Below, in pieces: positions 45,034 through 53,361 of a stretch of DNA of 64,000 bases. Numbering within the stretch: the stretch's first letter is position 1; each line of letters starts with the position of its first letter. The stretch comes from UBA4742 sp963785815 (GTDB lineage: Bacteria > Actinomycetota > Acidimicrobiia > Acidimicrobiales > Acidimicrobilacustridaceae): positions 124,001 to 188,000 of the forward strand of contig CAWAWN010000001.1 of NCBI GenBank assembly GCA_963785815.1, written 5' to 3'. The notes beneath the pieces are model-generated. The model had not been told where the DNA came from and searched no databases. It worked only from the letters and a program-made list of their open reading frames with translations. A program made the translations under genes and the position numbers.

Positions 45034-45473
45034 CGGTCGGCGGGCGGCCACTGGGGGTCGAGCTGGCGCAGGAAGAGGGCGCAGCGCTCGGCCTCGTCGG
45101 TCTCCCCGATGGACTCGGCCGAGGCCCGCAGCCCGTCGAGCGCCCGCAGGAAGCCGCGGTTGGGCTCGTGCTGCCAGCGCACGTAGCCCGACCCACGCCA
45201 GCCGTTCTGGCGCAGCCGGTCCAGGCCGCGGTGGTACCCCACCCGGAAGGCGGCGTAGGACTCGACCGGATCGCGTCCCAGCTCGCCCAGGCGGGCCCAG
45301 CCGTCCAGGAAGCGCGGGTTGGCGGCCACCACTGCCGACACCGCGGCGCGGCGGCTGGCGTCGTCGGGCTGGGCCAGGGCGTCGGCCAGGGCGGCGCGGG
45401 CCTCAGCCGGCTCCAGGTCGAGCACGGTCTCCGGGGGACCCTGCGTCAGGTTCACCGCTGACAGGTCGGACAT
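45030..45473 (-). CDS. DUF3151 family protein
   Basis: A 147-residue actinobacterial protein of unknown function, recognised by AALADALAQPDDASRR, NPRFLDGWARLGELGRD, GYHRGLDRLRQNGWRGSG and the WQHEPNRGFLRAL region. Its start lies inside the end of the alpha/beta hydrolase gene and six bases after TAGCAT, so it probably has its own internal promoter. Confidence 0.85.
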   Translation of the reverse strand: MSDLSAVNLTQGPPETVLDLEPAEARAALADALAQPDDASRRAAVSAVVAANPRFLDGWARLGELGRDPVESYAAFRVGYHRGLDRLRQNGWRGSGYVRWQHEPNRGFLRALDGLRASAESIGETDEAERCALFLRQLDPQWPPADR

Positions 45474-46248
45474 GCTCCGATGCTAGGCGCACGAACGCCG
45501 CGAACCGATCGGGGTGGCTGGTGTGGGCACCATGGCCCGACCCCTCGACCACGATGCACCGCCCCTCCGGCACCTGGTCGGCCAGCTGTCGCGCCGCCTC
45601 CTGGTGGTACGGCTTGGACCGGGTGCCGTAGCCGGTCACCACCGGCACCGTCACCCGGGCGGGGTCGTAGGGCGCGGCGCGGCGCAGCGCGGCCAGCTCG
45701 GCCACCAGCGCCGGCCCCTCGGCTCGGCGCGCCTCGCGGGTGCGCCGCGGCAGCCGCTCCCACATCTCGTCGCCCACGATTGCCCGCATGAAGCGCTCGG
45801 CCGCGTCGGCGGCGTCCGCCTCGGCCAGCGCGGTGCCCCCGGCCGATCGGGCCGGCCACGACGCGCTCCACGACATGGGTGACTCGAACGCCCCCACCGA
45901 GACCACCACGTCGGGTCGACGGACGGCCGCGGCCACCGCGATCACCCCGCCCAGGCTGTGTCCCACCGCCGCCACCGGTCCCGGGCCCGCCACGGCCAGC
46001 AGGTCGTCCACGTGGTCCTCGATGGTCGGCGCCACCCCGGCGGCCAACGATCGTCCGTAGCCGCGGCGGTCGTAGCGGACCACGTCGAGCTCGGGCAGGC
46101 GCCGGGTGACCTTGATGAACGACGCGGCCCGGTCCATGGAACCGTGCACCAGCACCACGCGGGTGACGGGACGCTCGTGGTCGGGCGCGGTCGGCGGCCG
46201 ATCGTAGACCGCGAGCCCGTCGACGCGACGGTCGACGGCGCCGATCAC
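45403..46248 (-). CDS. Alpha/beta hydrolase
   Basis: A 281-residue alpha/beta-hydrolase-fold enzyme. The nucleophile elbow is GHSLGG, with the oxyanion-hole region VLVHGSMDRAASF upstream and the catalytic His in GSGHGAHTSHPDRF near the C-terminus. Substrate cannot be told. GTG 46248 overlaps the pyruvate kinase stop by GTGA. The last 24 codons overlap the DUF3151 gene in another frame. Confidence 0.85.
   Translation of the reverse strand: MIGAVDRRVDGLAVYDRPPTAPDHERPVTRVVLVHGSMDRAASFIKVTRRLPELDVVRYDRRGYGRSLAAGVAPTIEDHVDDLLAVAGPGPVAAVGHSLGGVIAVAAAVRRPDVVVSVGAFESPMSWSASWPARSAGGTALAEADAADAAERFMRAIVGDEMWERLPRRTREARRAEGPALVAELAALRRAAPYDPARVTVPVVTGYGTRSKPYHQEAARQLADQVPEGRCIVVEGSGHGAHTSHPDRFAAFVRLASEHVRPVSGEPDAGSPGDRARPGAG
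45480..45485 (-). promoter_or_regulatory. Internal leaderless -10 element of the DUF3151 gene
   Basis: TAGCAT, six bases, ATG 45473. It lies inside the upstream hydrolase gene. Confidence 0.5.
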
Positions 46249-47675
46249 TGCACGCGCATCAGGCGCAACGTGTCGGTGGCGCGGCCATGGCGGTCGGGCG
46301 AGCCGGACAGCACCGCCACCAGCTCGCCGGTGCGCACCTCGCCCCGGGTGCGCGCCACCTCGACGGCCCGGGTCACCATCTCGTCGATCGGAGCCTGGTC
46401 GAGCGGGTAGGCCCGCACCCCCCAGCTCATGGACAGCTGGCGCACCGTGCGCTCGTCGGGGCTGAAGGCCAGGATCCGCGCTTCGGGCCGCAGCCGGGCG
46501 ATGGAGCGGGCGGTGAACCCGGTGGTGGTGATGCACAGGATGGCCGCGGCCCGCGTCTCGAGGGCGGCGCGCCACGAGGCCATGGTCATGGCGTCGGTGA
46601 CGGCCAGGTCGACGTCGTCGGCCGAGGTCAGCCGCAGTTCGGCCAGTCCGCGGGCCCATCCCTTGTAGTCGAACAGGGCGTCGGCCCGGCTGGCGATGCG
46701 GGCCATCGTGCCCACTGCGTTGACGGGGTCGTCGCCGATGGCGGTCTCCCCCGAGAGCATGACGGCCGACGAGCCGTCGAACACGGCGTTGGCGATGTCA
46801 GAGGCCTCGGCCCGCGTCGGGGTGGGCGCGTGCACCATGGACTCGAGCATCTGGGTGGCGGTGATGGCCGGGCGCCCCAGCGAGATGCACTTGCGCAGGA
46901 TCTGCTTCTGCAGGTGGGGCAGCTCCTCGATGGGCATCTCGGCGCCCAGGTCGCCGCGGGCCACCATGACGGCGCCCGACGCCTCGATGATGCCGTCGAG
47001 GTTCTCGACGGCGGCGCGCGTCTCGATCTTGGCCACCACCAGCGGGCCCCGGGGGTGGGGCTCGACACCGACCCGGCGGACGTCGTGGGCCGAGCGCACG
47101 AAGGAGATGGCCACCATGTCCACACCGGCCTCGACGAAGGCGTCGAGCATGACCAGGTCCTCGGCAGTGGGGGTGGACAGCCGGAGGCGGTCCGACGGGA
47201 TGTGCACCCCGGGCCGGCCTGTGAGCGGGCCGCCGTGTATAACGCGCACCTCGATGCTGTCGCCGTCGTCGCTGATGGCCTCGACCACCACCGCGCCGTC
47301 GCCGAAGCCGAGCCGGTCGCCGTGGCGGACGTCGTGGAGCAGGTCGTCGTAGTCGACCTGCACGACCTCGGCGCTGCTGGGGCCCTGGCCCGGCACCAGG
47401 CGCAGGATGTCGCCCTCGTTGACCATCACGCCGTGGTCGGGGAAGTGACCGGCCCGCACCTTGGGGCCGGGCAGGTCGGCCAGGATGCCGACCTCGCGGT
47501 CGAGGTCGGCGGCCACGGCCCGGATCCGGCGGAAGCGCTCGAGCGCCACGTCCAGGCCGTCGTGGGCCAGGCCGATGCGGGCCACGTCCATGCCGGCCGA
47601 GATCAGCTCCTTGAGGGTGACCTCGTCCTCGGACGCCGGCCCGATGGTGGCGATGATCTTGGTTCGGCGGGACAT
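46245..47675 (-). CDS. pyk: Pyruvate kinase
   Basis: A 476-residue glycolytic enzyme that makes ATP and pyruvate. The catalytic Lys region is VVAKIETRAAVENLDG, and MVARGDLGAEMPIEELP and ITATQMLESM are intact. The N-terminal box reads ARIGLAHDG where most family members have R(L/I)NFSHG, so the Asn and Ser that bind K+ are lost. ADLPGPKVR replaces the usual Thr after Asp. The enzyme may be K+-independent. ATG 47675 lies seven bases after TACCGT. Confidence 0.93.
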   Translation of the reverse strand: MSRRTKIIATIGPASEDEVTLKELISAGMDVARIGLAHDGLDVALERFRRIRAVAADLDREVGILADLPGPKVRAGHFPDHGVMVNEGDILRLVPGQGPSSAEVVQVDYDDLLHDVRHGDRLGFGDGAVVVEAISDDGDSIEVRVIHGGPLTGRPGVHIPSDRLRLSTPTAEDLVMLDAFVEAGVDMVAISFVRSAHDVRRVGVEPHPRGPLVVAKIETRAAVENLDGIIEASGAVMVARGDLGAEMPIEELPHLQKQILRKCISLGRPAITATQMLESMVHAPTPTRAEASDIANAVFDGSSAVMLSGETAIGDDPVNAVGTMARIASRADALFDYKGWARGLAELRLTSADDVDLAVTDAMTMASWRAALETRAAAILCITTTGFTARSIARLRPEARILAFSPDERTVRQLSMSWGVRAYPLDQAPIDEMVTRAVEVARTRGEVRTGELVAVLSGSPDRHGRATDTLRLMRVQ

Positions 47676-47682
47676 GCACCCA

Positions 47683-47688
47683 ACGGTA
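47683..47688 (-). promoter_or_regulatory. Leaderless -10 element of pyk
   Basis: TACCGT, seven bases, ATG 47675. Confidence 0.5.
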
Positions 47689-47783
47689 CCGTGCGGGGTC
47701 GCCGGCTCTGGGGCACGGTCCCCGGTGCGCAGCCTCGCCCGCCCCATCACCTTGTCGCATTTCCGCCAGCACAAATCACGCCG

Positions 47784-49280
47784 ATGGTGTTTGCTGGCCA
47801 GGTGATCGAGGACTTCGACGCCTGCTACCGGGCCTGCCGCTCACGGGATGCCCGCTTCGACGGCTGGATCTTCGTGGCCGTCACCTCCACCCACATCTAC
47901 TGCCGACCGAGCTGCCCGGCCATGACCCCCAAGCCGGCCAACCTCCGCTTCTACCCCACCGCCGCCGCGGCCCAGCAGGCCGGCTTCCGGGCGTGCCGGC
48001 GCTGCCGTCCCGACGCCTCCCCCGGCTCGCCGGAGTGGGACGTGCGGGCCGACGTGGTGGCCCGGGCCATGCGGGCCATCGCCGACGGCGTCGTCGACCG
48101 CGAAGGGGTGGCCGGGCTGGCCGACCGGCTGGGCTACGGCGTGCGCCAGATCGAGCGGCTGGTCCAGGCCGAGCTGGGGGTGGGCCCGTTGGCCATCGCC
48201 CGGGCCCAGCGGGCGCAGACGGCGCGGGTGCTGATCGAGACCACCGACCTGCCGTTCTCCGAGGTGGCCTTCGCCGCCGGGTTCTCCAGCATCCGCCAGT
48301 TCAACGACACCATCCGCCAGGTCTTCGCCCTGACCCCCACCGACCTGCGTGGCCGCCGCCGGCCCGTCGAGCTGAGCGGATCGCAGGTGCTGCGGGTGCG
48401 GCTGAGCCACCGGCTCCCGTACGCGGCCGAGGGGGTGCTGGCCCACCTGGCCCTCACCGCCGTGCCCGGTGTCGAGCACTTCGACGTCGACACCACGTCC
48501 TACCGGCGCACCCTCCGCTTGCCCCATGGTGCCGGCCTGGCCACGCTGGTCCCGCGGATCGACCACGTCGAGTGCCTCCTGCGCCTGGACGACCTGCGTG
48601 ACCTGCCGGCGGCCGTGGCCCGGCTGCGGTGGCTGTTCGACCTGGACGCCGATCCGGTTGCGGTCGACGAGGCCCTGAGCCACGACCCGGTCCTGGCTCC
48701 GCTGGTGGCCAAGCAACCGGGCCGGCGGGTGCCCCGCACCCCGGACGGGGCCGAGGTCGCGGTGCGGGCCGTGCTGGGTCAGCAGGTCTCCACCGCGGCC
48801 GCCCGCGGCGCGACGGCCCGGCTGGTGGAGGCGCTGGGTGAGCCGCTGGCCCGCCCCGAGGGCACCCTCACGCACCTGTTCCCCACCCCGGAGGCCCTGG
48901 CCGACGGGGCCGCCGACATCCTCCGCGGCCCGGCCCGACGCACGACCACCGTGGTGGCGCTGGCTCGGGCGCTGGCCGAGGGTGCCCTGGTGGTCGAGCC
49001 CGACGCCGATCGCGATGACGCCCGCCACCGGCTCGAGGCCATCGCCGGCATCGGTCCGTGGACGAGCGCGACGGTGGCCATGCGGGCCCTGGGCGACCCG
49101 GATGCCTTCGTGGCCGACGACCTGGGGGTGCGGGCCGCGGCCCGGGCCCTCGGGCTGCCCACCCACCGGCGGGGCCTGCTCGATCGCAGCGCCGCCTGGA
49201 GCCCGTGGCGGGCGTACGCCACCCAGTACCTGTGGGGCTCCCTCGACCATCCCGTCGCCCACCTCAGCCGCAGGCCCTGA
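47784..49280 (+). CDS. Ada N-terminal/AraC-type HTH fused to AlkA-like DNA glycosylase
   Basis: A 498-residue fusion for alkylation damage. The Ada Zn/methyl-acceptor domain is seen in FVAVTSTHIYCRPSCPA and FRACRRCRPDASP. An AraC-type helix-turn-helix follows (about residues 90-190, SEVAFAAGFSSIRQFN). The C-terminal half is an AlkA/HhH-GPD glycosylase, with IAGIGPWTSATVAMRA and catalytic Asp in ADDLGVRAA. It should sense methyl phosphotriesters and excise methylated bases. The start could also be GTG 47802. ogt follows. Confidence 0.92.
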   Translation: MVFAGQVIEDFDACYRACRSRDARFDGWIFVAVTSTHIYCRPSCPAMTPKPANLRFYPTAAAAQQAGFRACRRCRPDASPGSPEWDVRADVVARAMRAIADGVVDREGVAGLADRLGYGVRQIERLVQAELGVGPLAIARAQRAQTARVLIETTDLPFSEVAFAAGFSSIRQFNDTIRQVFALTPTDLRGRRRPVELSGSQVLRVRLSHRLPYAAEGVLAHLALTAVPGVEHFDVDTTSYRRTLRLPHGAGLATLVPRIDHVECLLRLDDLRDLPAAVARLRWLFDLDADPVAVDEALSHDPVLAPLVAKQPGRRVPRTPDGAEVAVRAVLGQQVSTAAARGATARLVEALGEPLARPEGTLTHLFPTPEALADGAADILRGPARRTTTVVALARALAEGALVVEPDADRDDARHRLEAIAGIGPWTSATVAMRALGDPDAFVADDLGVRAAARALGLPTHRRGLLDRSAAWSPWRAYATQYLWGSLDHPVAHLSRRP

Positions 49281-49292
49281 CAGGAGACAGCC

Positions 49293-49829
49293 ATGAACAC
49301 CGACACGACCGACACGACCACCACGAGCACCACGATCTGGGCCGAGACCCCGAGCCCCATCGGCGAGCTGCTGGCCCTGGGCGACGACCAGGGCCGGGTG
49401 ACCGGCCTGTACGTCCACGGGGAGGCCGGAGCTCGGGAGGTCGACCCGGGGTGGCGTCACGAACCCGAGACGCTGCGTCCGGTCCTCGACCAGCTCCACG
49501 CCTACTTCGACGGCGGGCTGACCGACTTCGAGTTGGAGCTGGCGCCGGTGGGTACGCCGTTCCAGCGTGAGGTGTGGGCGGCACTGGTGGCCATCCCGTA
49601 CGGGGAGACCGCCTCGTACCGCGAGATCGCCCTGGAGGTGGGTCGGCCCGGGTCGAGCCGGGCCGTCGGCCAGGCCAACGGCCGCAACCCCATCTCCATC
49701 GTCGTGCCCTGCCACCGCGTGATCGCGGCCGACGGCACCCTCGGGGGCTATGGGTGGGGCCTTCCCCGCAAGCGTTGGTTGCTCGACCACGAGGCCAAGG
49801 TGGCCGGGAAGGCGCTGACCAGCCCGTAG
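49293..49829 (+). CDS. ogt: Methylated-DNA-protein cysteine methyltransferase
   Basis: A 178-residue suicide protein that takes the methyl group from O6-methylguanine. The active site is PCHRV with C140, preceded by IPYGETASYREIA and VGQANGRNP. An AGGAGACA ribosome site precedes the ATG by seven bases. The N-terminus has an unusual stretch of Asp/Thr residues (MNTDTTDTTTTSTT). It follows the Ada-AlkA gene by 12 bases, forming an alkylation-repair operon. Confidence 0.95.
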   Translation: MNTDTTDTTTTSTTIWAETPSPIGELLALGDDQGRVTGLYVHGEAGAREVDPGWRHEPETLRPVLDQLHAYFDGGLTDFELELAPVGTPFQREVWAALVAIPYGETASYREIALEVGRPGSSRAVGQANGRNPISIVVPCHRVIAADGTLGGYGWGLPRKRWLLDHEAKVAGKALTSP

Positions 49830-49832
49830 CAT
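49827..49832 (+). promoter_or_regulatory. Leaderless -10 element sharing the ogt stop codon
   Basis: TAGCAT begins with the TAG stop of ogt and is followed by six bases and GTG 49839. Confidence 0.5.
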
Positions 49833-49838
49833 CCGTCG

Positions 49839-50438
49839 GTGCACCTGCTGCTGATCCGCCACGCCCTGCCGGTGCGGGTCGAGTCGGCGTCCGGACCGGC
49901 CGACCCGGAGCTGGCCCCACTGGGGTGGGAGCAGGCCGGTCGGTTGGCCGCCTGGCTGTTGGCCGAACCGGTGGACGCGGTGTGCTCGAGCCCGCTGCGC
50001 CGCGCCGTGCAGACGGCGGAGCCGCTGGCCGAGGCCACCAGGCACCCGGTGCAGATCGTGGACGGTCTGTCCGAGTGGGACCGCGACTCGAGCTCCTATG
50101 TCCCCATCGAGGAGCTGCGCGCCGCCAACGACCCGATGTGGAAGTCCTTGGCCGCCGGCGCGCTGCACGAGTTGGGCGTCGACGGCCCGTCGTTCCAGGC
50201 CCGGGTGGTGGCCGCGGTCGACGGCATCGCGGCGCGCCACCCCGACCAGGTGGTGGCGGTCGTGTGCCACGGCGGCGTGCTCAACGCCTACCTGTCGGCC
50301 GTGCTCGGCCTGGACCGGGTGCTGTTCTTCCCGCCCGACTACACGTGCATCAACCGGGTGCAGGTGGGGCGGTCGGGCAGGCGCCTGCTGCGCACCCTCA
50401 ACGAGACCCCTCACCTGCGCGGGCTGGCCGGGGCCTGA
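49839..50438 (+). CDS. Histidine phosphatase family protein
   Basis: A 199-residue phosphoglycerate-mutase-like phosphatase. The RHG-type motif is LLIRHALPVRVES (Ala in place of Gly), with the second His in AVVCHGGVLNAYL and the conserved CSSPLRRAVQTAEPL. Phosphatase activity is likely but the substrate is unknown. The GTG start is leaderless, placed six bases after TAGCAT. Confidence 0.88.
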   Translation: MHLLLIRHALPVRVESASGPADPELAPLGWEQAGRLAAWLLAEPVDAVCSSPLRRAVQTAEPLAEATRHPVQIVDGLSEWDRDSSSYVPIEELRAANDPMWKSLAAGALHELGVDGPSFQARVVAAVDGIAARHPDQVVAVVCHGGVLNAYLSAVLGLDRVLFFPPDYTCINRVQVGRSGRRLLRTLNETPHLRGLAGA

Positions 50439-50493
50439 GGAACGCCGACCGTGTCCGAGATCACCCGGGACGACCCGCTGCCGACCCGACGTC

Positions 50494-50913
50494 GTGGCCC
50501 TGCTCGAACGCCACCTGGCCTTCGCCCACGAGCTCAGCCCGCCGGAGGACGTGCACGCCCTCGACCTCGACGGGCTGACCCGGCCCGACATCGCCTTCTT
50601 CAGCTTCCGTCGCGATGGTGAGTTGCTCGGTGTGGGCGCCCTGCGCACCCTCGACGCCGACCACGGCGAGCTCAAGTCGATGCACACCGCCCAGGAGGCT
50701 CGGGGCCAGGGTGTCGGCTCGGCCCTGGTGGCCCACCTCCTGTTCGAGGCCCGCCGCCAGGGCCTGCGCCGGGTCAGCCTGGAGACCGGCAGCATGGACG
50801 CCTTCGCGCCGGCCAGGGCCCTGTACACCCGCGCCGGCTTCGAGCCCTGCGGGCCCTTCGGCGACTACCAACCCAGCCCCCACAGCACCTGGATGACCCG
50901 CACGCTGGGCTAG
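50494..50913 (+). CDS. GNAT-family N-acetyltransferase, 5' end frameshifted
   Basis: A 139-residue GNAT domain with the acetyl-CoA loop in EARGQGVGSALVAHLLFEAR and LYTRAGFEPCGPFGDY. A more natural start is GTG 50451 (VSEITRDDPL), but an apparent extra C near 50481 breaks the frame between DDPL and RPDVVALLERHLAF. It may be a sequencing error; otherwise translation can start at GTG 50494. The stop is convergent with and overlaps the acyl-CoA dehydrogenase stop by four bases. Confidence 0.78.
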   Translation: MALLERHLAFAHELSPPEDVHALDLDGLTRPDIAFFSFRRDGELLGVGALRTLDADHGELKSMHTAQEARGQGVGSALVAHLLFEARRQGLRRVSLETGSMDAFAPARALYTRAGFEPCGPFGDYQPSPHSTWMTRTLG

Positions 50914-52088
50914 GAGCGGGGCACGTCCTTCCAGGCCAGGGCCTTGTCGGTGCGGATGTCGCCCGGCAGGCCCAGCACCCGCTCGCCCAGGATGTTCTTC
51001 ATGACCTCGGTGGTGCCACCCTCGATGCTGTTGGCCCGCATGCGCAGGAAGCCCTTCTGCGGGCAGTCCCACGACATGGTGGACGTGGGACGGACCATCT
51101 CGTAGCTGGTGTAGAGCATGCCGTCGGCCCCCATGAGGTCGACGACGAAGGACGACACCGCCTTGTTGTGCTCCGCGGAGAGGATCTTGCCCACCGAGCC
51201 CTCGGGTCCGGGCGTGCCCTTCGACCGCAGCTGCGAGGCCCGGATGTTGGTCAGCCGCAGCACCTCGGCATCGATCCACAGCCTCATGAGGGCGTCGCGC
51301 CCGGCCGCCCCGGCGCGAGCCGACCCCCCTTTGCGCCAGGCGTCGAGGGCCAGGCGGATGATGCCGCCCTCGCGGGGCGCGATGGTGCCGCCGATCGACA
51401 CCCGCTCGTTCATCAGCGTGGTCAGCGACACCCGCCAGCCCTCCCCCACCTCGCCCAGGCGCTCGCCGTCGGGGATGCGCACATCGGTCAGGAAGACCTC
51501 GTTGAACTCGGCCTCCCCGGTCATCTGCCGCAGGGGCCGCACGTCGACCCCGGGCGCCTGCATGTCGATCACGAAGTAGGTCATGCCCTTGTGCTTGGGG
51601 GCGTCGGGGTCGGTGCGGGCGATGAGCATCCCCCAGCGGGCCAGGTGGGCCAGCGTGGTCCACACCTTCTGCCCGTTCACCCGCCACTCGTCGCCGTCGC
51701 GCACGGCCATGGTGGCCAGCGAGGCCACGTCCGAACCCGCCCCGGGCTCGCTGAACAGCTGGCACCAGATCTCCTCGCCGGTGAACAGGGGGCGGAGGTA
51801 GCGAGCCTGCTGCTCGTCGCTGCCGTGCGCCACCACGGTGGGCGCGCCCATGCCGTAGCCGATGGGGTTGCGGGCGTAGGGCATCGGCGCCTTGGCCCGA
51901 CCCAGCCGCTCGTTGACCGGGCGCTGCTGGCGCGGGTCCAGCCCCAACCCGCCGCATCCCTCGGGGAACTGCACCCACGCCAGGCCGGCGTCGAACTGCG
52001 CCCCCAGGAACTCGACCGGCGGGGTGGTCCCGGGATCGTGGTCGGCCAGCAGTTGGTCGCAGCGCTCGAGCAGCTCGTCGTCGGTCAT
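50910..52088 (-). CDS. Acyl-CoA dehydrogenase
   Basis: A 392-residue flavoprotein that oxidises an acyl-CoA ester. CQLFSEPGAGSDVASLATMA is the first family signature and IEGGTTEVMKNILGERVLGL is the C-terminal one. Chain length and specificity cannot be told. ATG 52088 lies six bases after TAGCCT. It has no electron-transfer partner next to it, but an acyl-CoA ligase lies 1.3 kb away. Confidence 0.93.
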   Translation of the reverse strand: MTDDELLERCDQLLADHDPGTTPPVEFLGAQFDAGLAWVQFPEGCGGLGLDPRQQRPVNERLGRAKAPMPYARNPIGYGMGAPTVVAHGSDEQQARYLRPLFTGEEIWCQLFSEPGAGSDVASLATMAVRDGDEWRVNGQKVWTTLAHLARWGMLIARTDPDAPKHKGMTYFVIDMQAPGVDVRPLRQMTGEAEFNEVFLTDVRIPDGERLGEVGEGWRVSLTTLMNERVSIGGTIAPREGGIIRLALDAWRKGGSARAGAAGRDALMRLWIDAEVLRLTNIRASQLRSKGTPGPEGSVGKILSAEHNKAVSSFVVDLMGADGMLYTSYEMVRPTSTMSWDCPQKGFLRMRANSIEGGTTEVMKNILGERVLGLPGDIRTDKALAWKDVPRS

Positions 52089-52094
52089 GCCCCG

Positions 52095-52100
52095 AGGCTA
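52095..52100 (-). promoter_or_regulatory. Leaderless -10 element of the acyl-CoA dehydrogenase gene
   Basis: TAGCCT, six bases, ATG 52088. Confidence 0.55.
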
Positions 52101-52535
52101 CGGAGCGTGCGGGCCCGACGTGGAACCGGGGCGCGACCAGCAGACGGTGCGCAGGTTCGGCTTCTGGCGCAGCGCCTCCACCAGCCGCCGGCTGTCGAAG
52201 CCGGGCAGGCGGGTCAACGCCTCGGCCACGCCGCTGTCCTCGAGCTGGTCGATGGGGACCAGGCAACCGTGCTCGGCGTCGCCCGACACGATGATCACCC
52301 CTCCGGAGGCGGCGTGGGGGCCCCGGCGGGCGGTGAGCACCTCCACCTCGGTCACGTCCACCCAGTCGACGCCCTCGTGGCGGCCATCGGCCAGGGTCCG
52401 GTGCACGCCGAACTCGTCCGCGGTGAGCTCGACGGTGTCGGCCCGCAGGGACGACTGCCGCCGGCGGTTGCGCGACACCGCGATCAGGACGAAGACGGGA
52501 CCGAGCAGCAGCAGGGCCTTGAACCAGAAGTCCAT
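52098..52535 (-). CDS. Hypothetical membrane-anchored protein
   Basis: A 145-residue protein with one N-terminal membrane helix (FKALLLLGPVFVLIAVS), a basic stretch, and a beta-rich cytoplasmic domain with DWVDVTEVEVLTARRG that resembles a PH-like fold. This is only a suggestion. AAGG precedes the ATG by three bases. It follows the SirB1-like gene on the same strand. Confidence 0.65.
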   Translation of the reverse strand: MDFWFKALLLLGPVFVLIAVSRNRRRQSSLRADTVELTADEFGVHRTLADGRHEGVDWVDVTEVEVLTARRGPHAASGGVIIVSGDAEHGCLVPIDQLEDSGVAEALTRLPGFDSRRLVEALRQKPNLRTVCWSRPGSTSGPHAP

Positions 52536-52541
52536 CGACCT

Positions 52542-53336
52542 TCAGTTCAGGCGGGCTCGGAGCCGATCGGCGTTGCGCCGGTACTCGGCGCCCAGCGATC
52601 CACCCAGCAGCTCGGCGGCGTCGTCGTACTGGCGGGCCGCGTCGCCGAAGCGGCCGTGGGCGGCCAGCGCGGCGGCCAGCTCGCCCCGGTCCTCACCGGA
52701 GGAGCCCGGCAACCGGTTGACCAGCTCGAGCACCCCCACCAGGGAGGCCCGGTCGCCGCGGGCGGCGAAGATGGTGCGCAGGTTGGCCAGGGTGCGCGAG
52801 ACGATCAGCCGGGGGCCGACAGGGGCCAGGTAGGCCGGGTGGAAGGCGGCGTCGGCGCCGTGCACGGCGTGGAACACGTTGGCGCAGGTCGCGGAGTCGA
52901 GCAGGCGACCTCCGCCGAAGGGGTCCACGAAGACGTCGTGGTCGACCTGGTCGCGCAGCAGGAAGTGGCCGGGCATGCCCACGCCCACCAGGGGGACCCC
53001 GATTCGGCGACCCACGGCCAGGGTGAGCACGGCCAGGCTGATGGGGATGCCCAGGCGCCGGGTCACCACCTGGTCGAGGTAGGAGTTGCGCGGGTCGTAG
53101 TAGTCGGTGCGGTTGCCGGCGAAGCCCAGATCGGCGAACAGGTGGCGGATGAGCCCGTCGAGGGTTGGGCGCGAGCAGCCGGCGGCCAGGTCGTCGAGGC
53201 GGCCCAGCTCGTCCGCCAGGTCGAGGGAGGGCTGGAACCGGGCCGCCACCAGCAGCACCGCCTCGTCGAGGGGCAGCTCCGCCTCCGGGCGGGCCACCAC
53301 TTTGCCGAAGCGCTCGGCCAGACGCCCGGTGTCCAC
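52542..53336 (-). CDS. SirB1-family transglutaminase-like/TPR protein
   Basis: A 264-residue protein. The SirB1 core is YYDPRNSYLDQVVTRRLGIP, then MPGHFLLR and FVDPFGGGRLLD. A short TPR-like helical region ends the protein. Its molecular function is not well established. Start GTG 53336 follows TACCGT by seven bases. ATG 53363 is an alternative, but then its start would overlap that of the divergent ligase gene. Confidence 0.82.
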   Translation of the reverse strand: MDTGRLAERFGKVVARPEAELPLDEAVLLVAARFQPSLDLADELGRLDDLAAGCSRPTLDGLIRHLFADLGFAGNRTDYYDPRNSYLDQVVTRRLGIPISLAVLTLAVGRRIGVPLVGVGMPGHFLLRDQVDHDVFVDPFGGGRLLDSATCANVFHAVHGADAAFHPAYLAPVGPRLIVSRTLANLRTIFAARGDRASLVGVLELVNRLPGSSGEDRGELAAALAAHGRFGDAARQYDDAAELLGGSLGAEYRRNADRLRARLN

Positions 53337-53343
53337 AGCCGCC

Positions 53344-53353
53344 ACGGTAGCGT
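53344..53353. promoter_or_regulatory. Overlapping divergent -10 elements
   Basis: The ten-base string ACGGTAGCGT holds TAGCGT on the plus strand (8 bases before ATG 53362) and TACCGT on the minus strand (7 bases before GTG 53336). They share the central TA pair, so only one promoter can be used at a time. Confidence 0.5.
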
Positions 53354-53361
53354 CGGTGGCC

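Noticed and set aside
47841..50828. 995-codon minus-strand frame antisense to ada-alkA and ogt
   Set aside because: No family motif and composition typical of an antisense shadow; the plus-strand genes have strong catalytic motifs.
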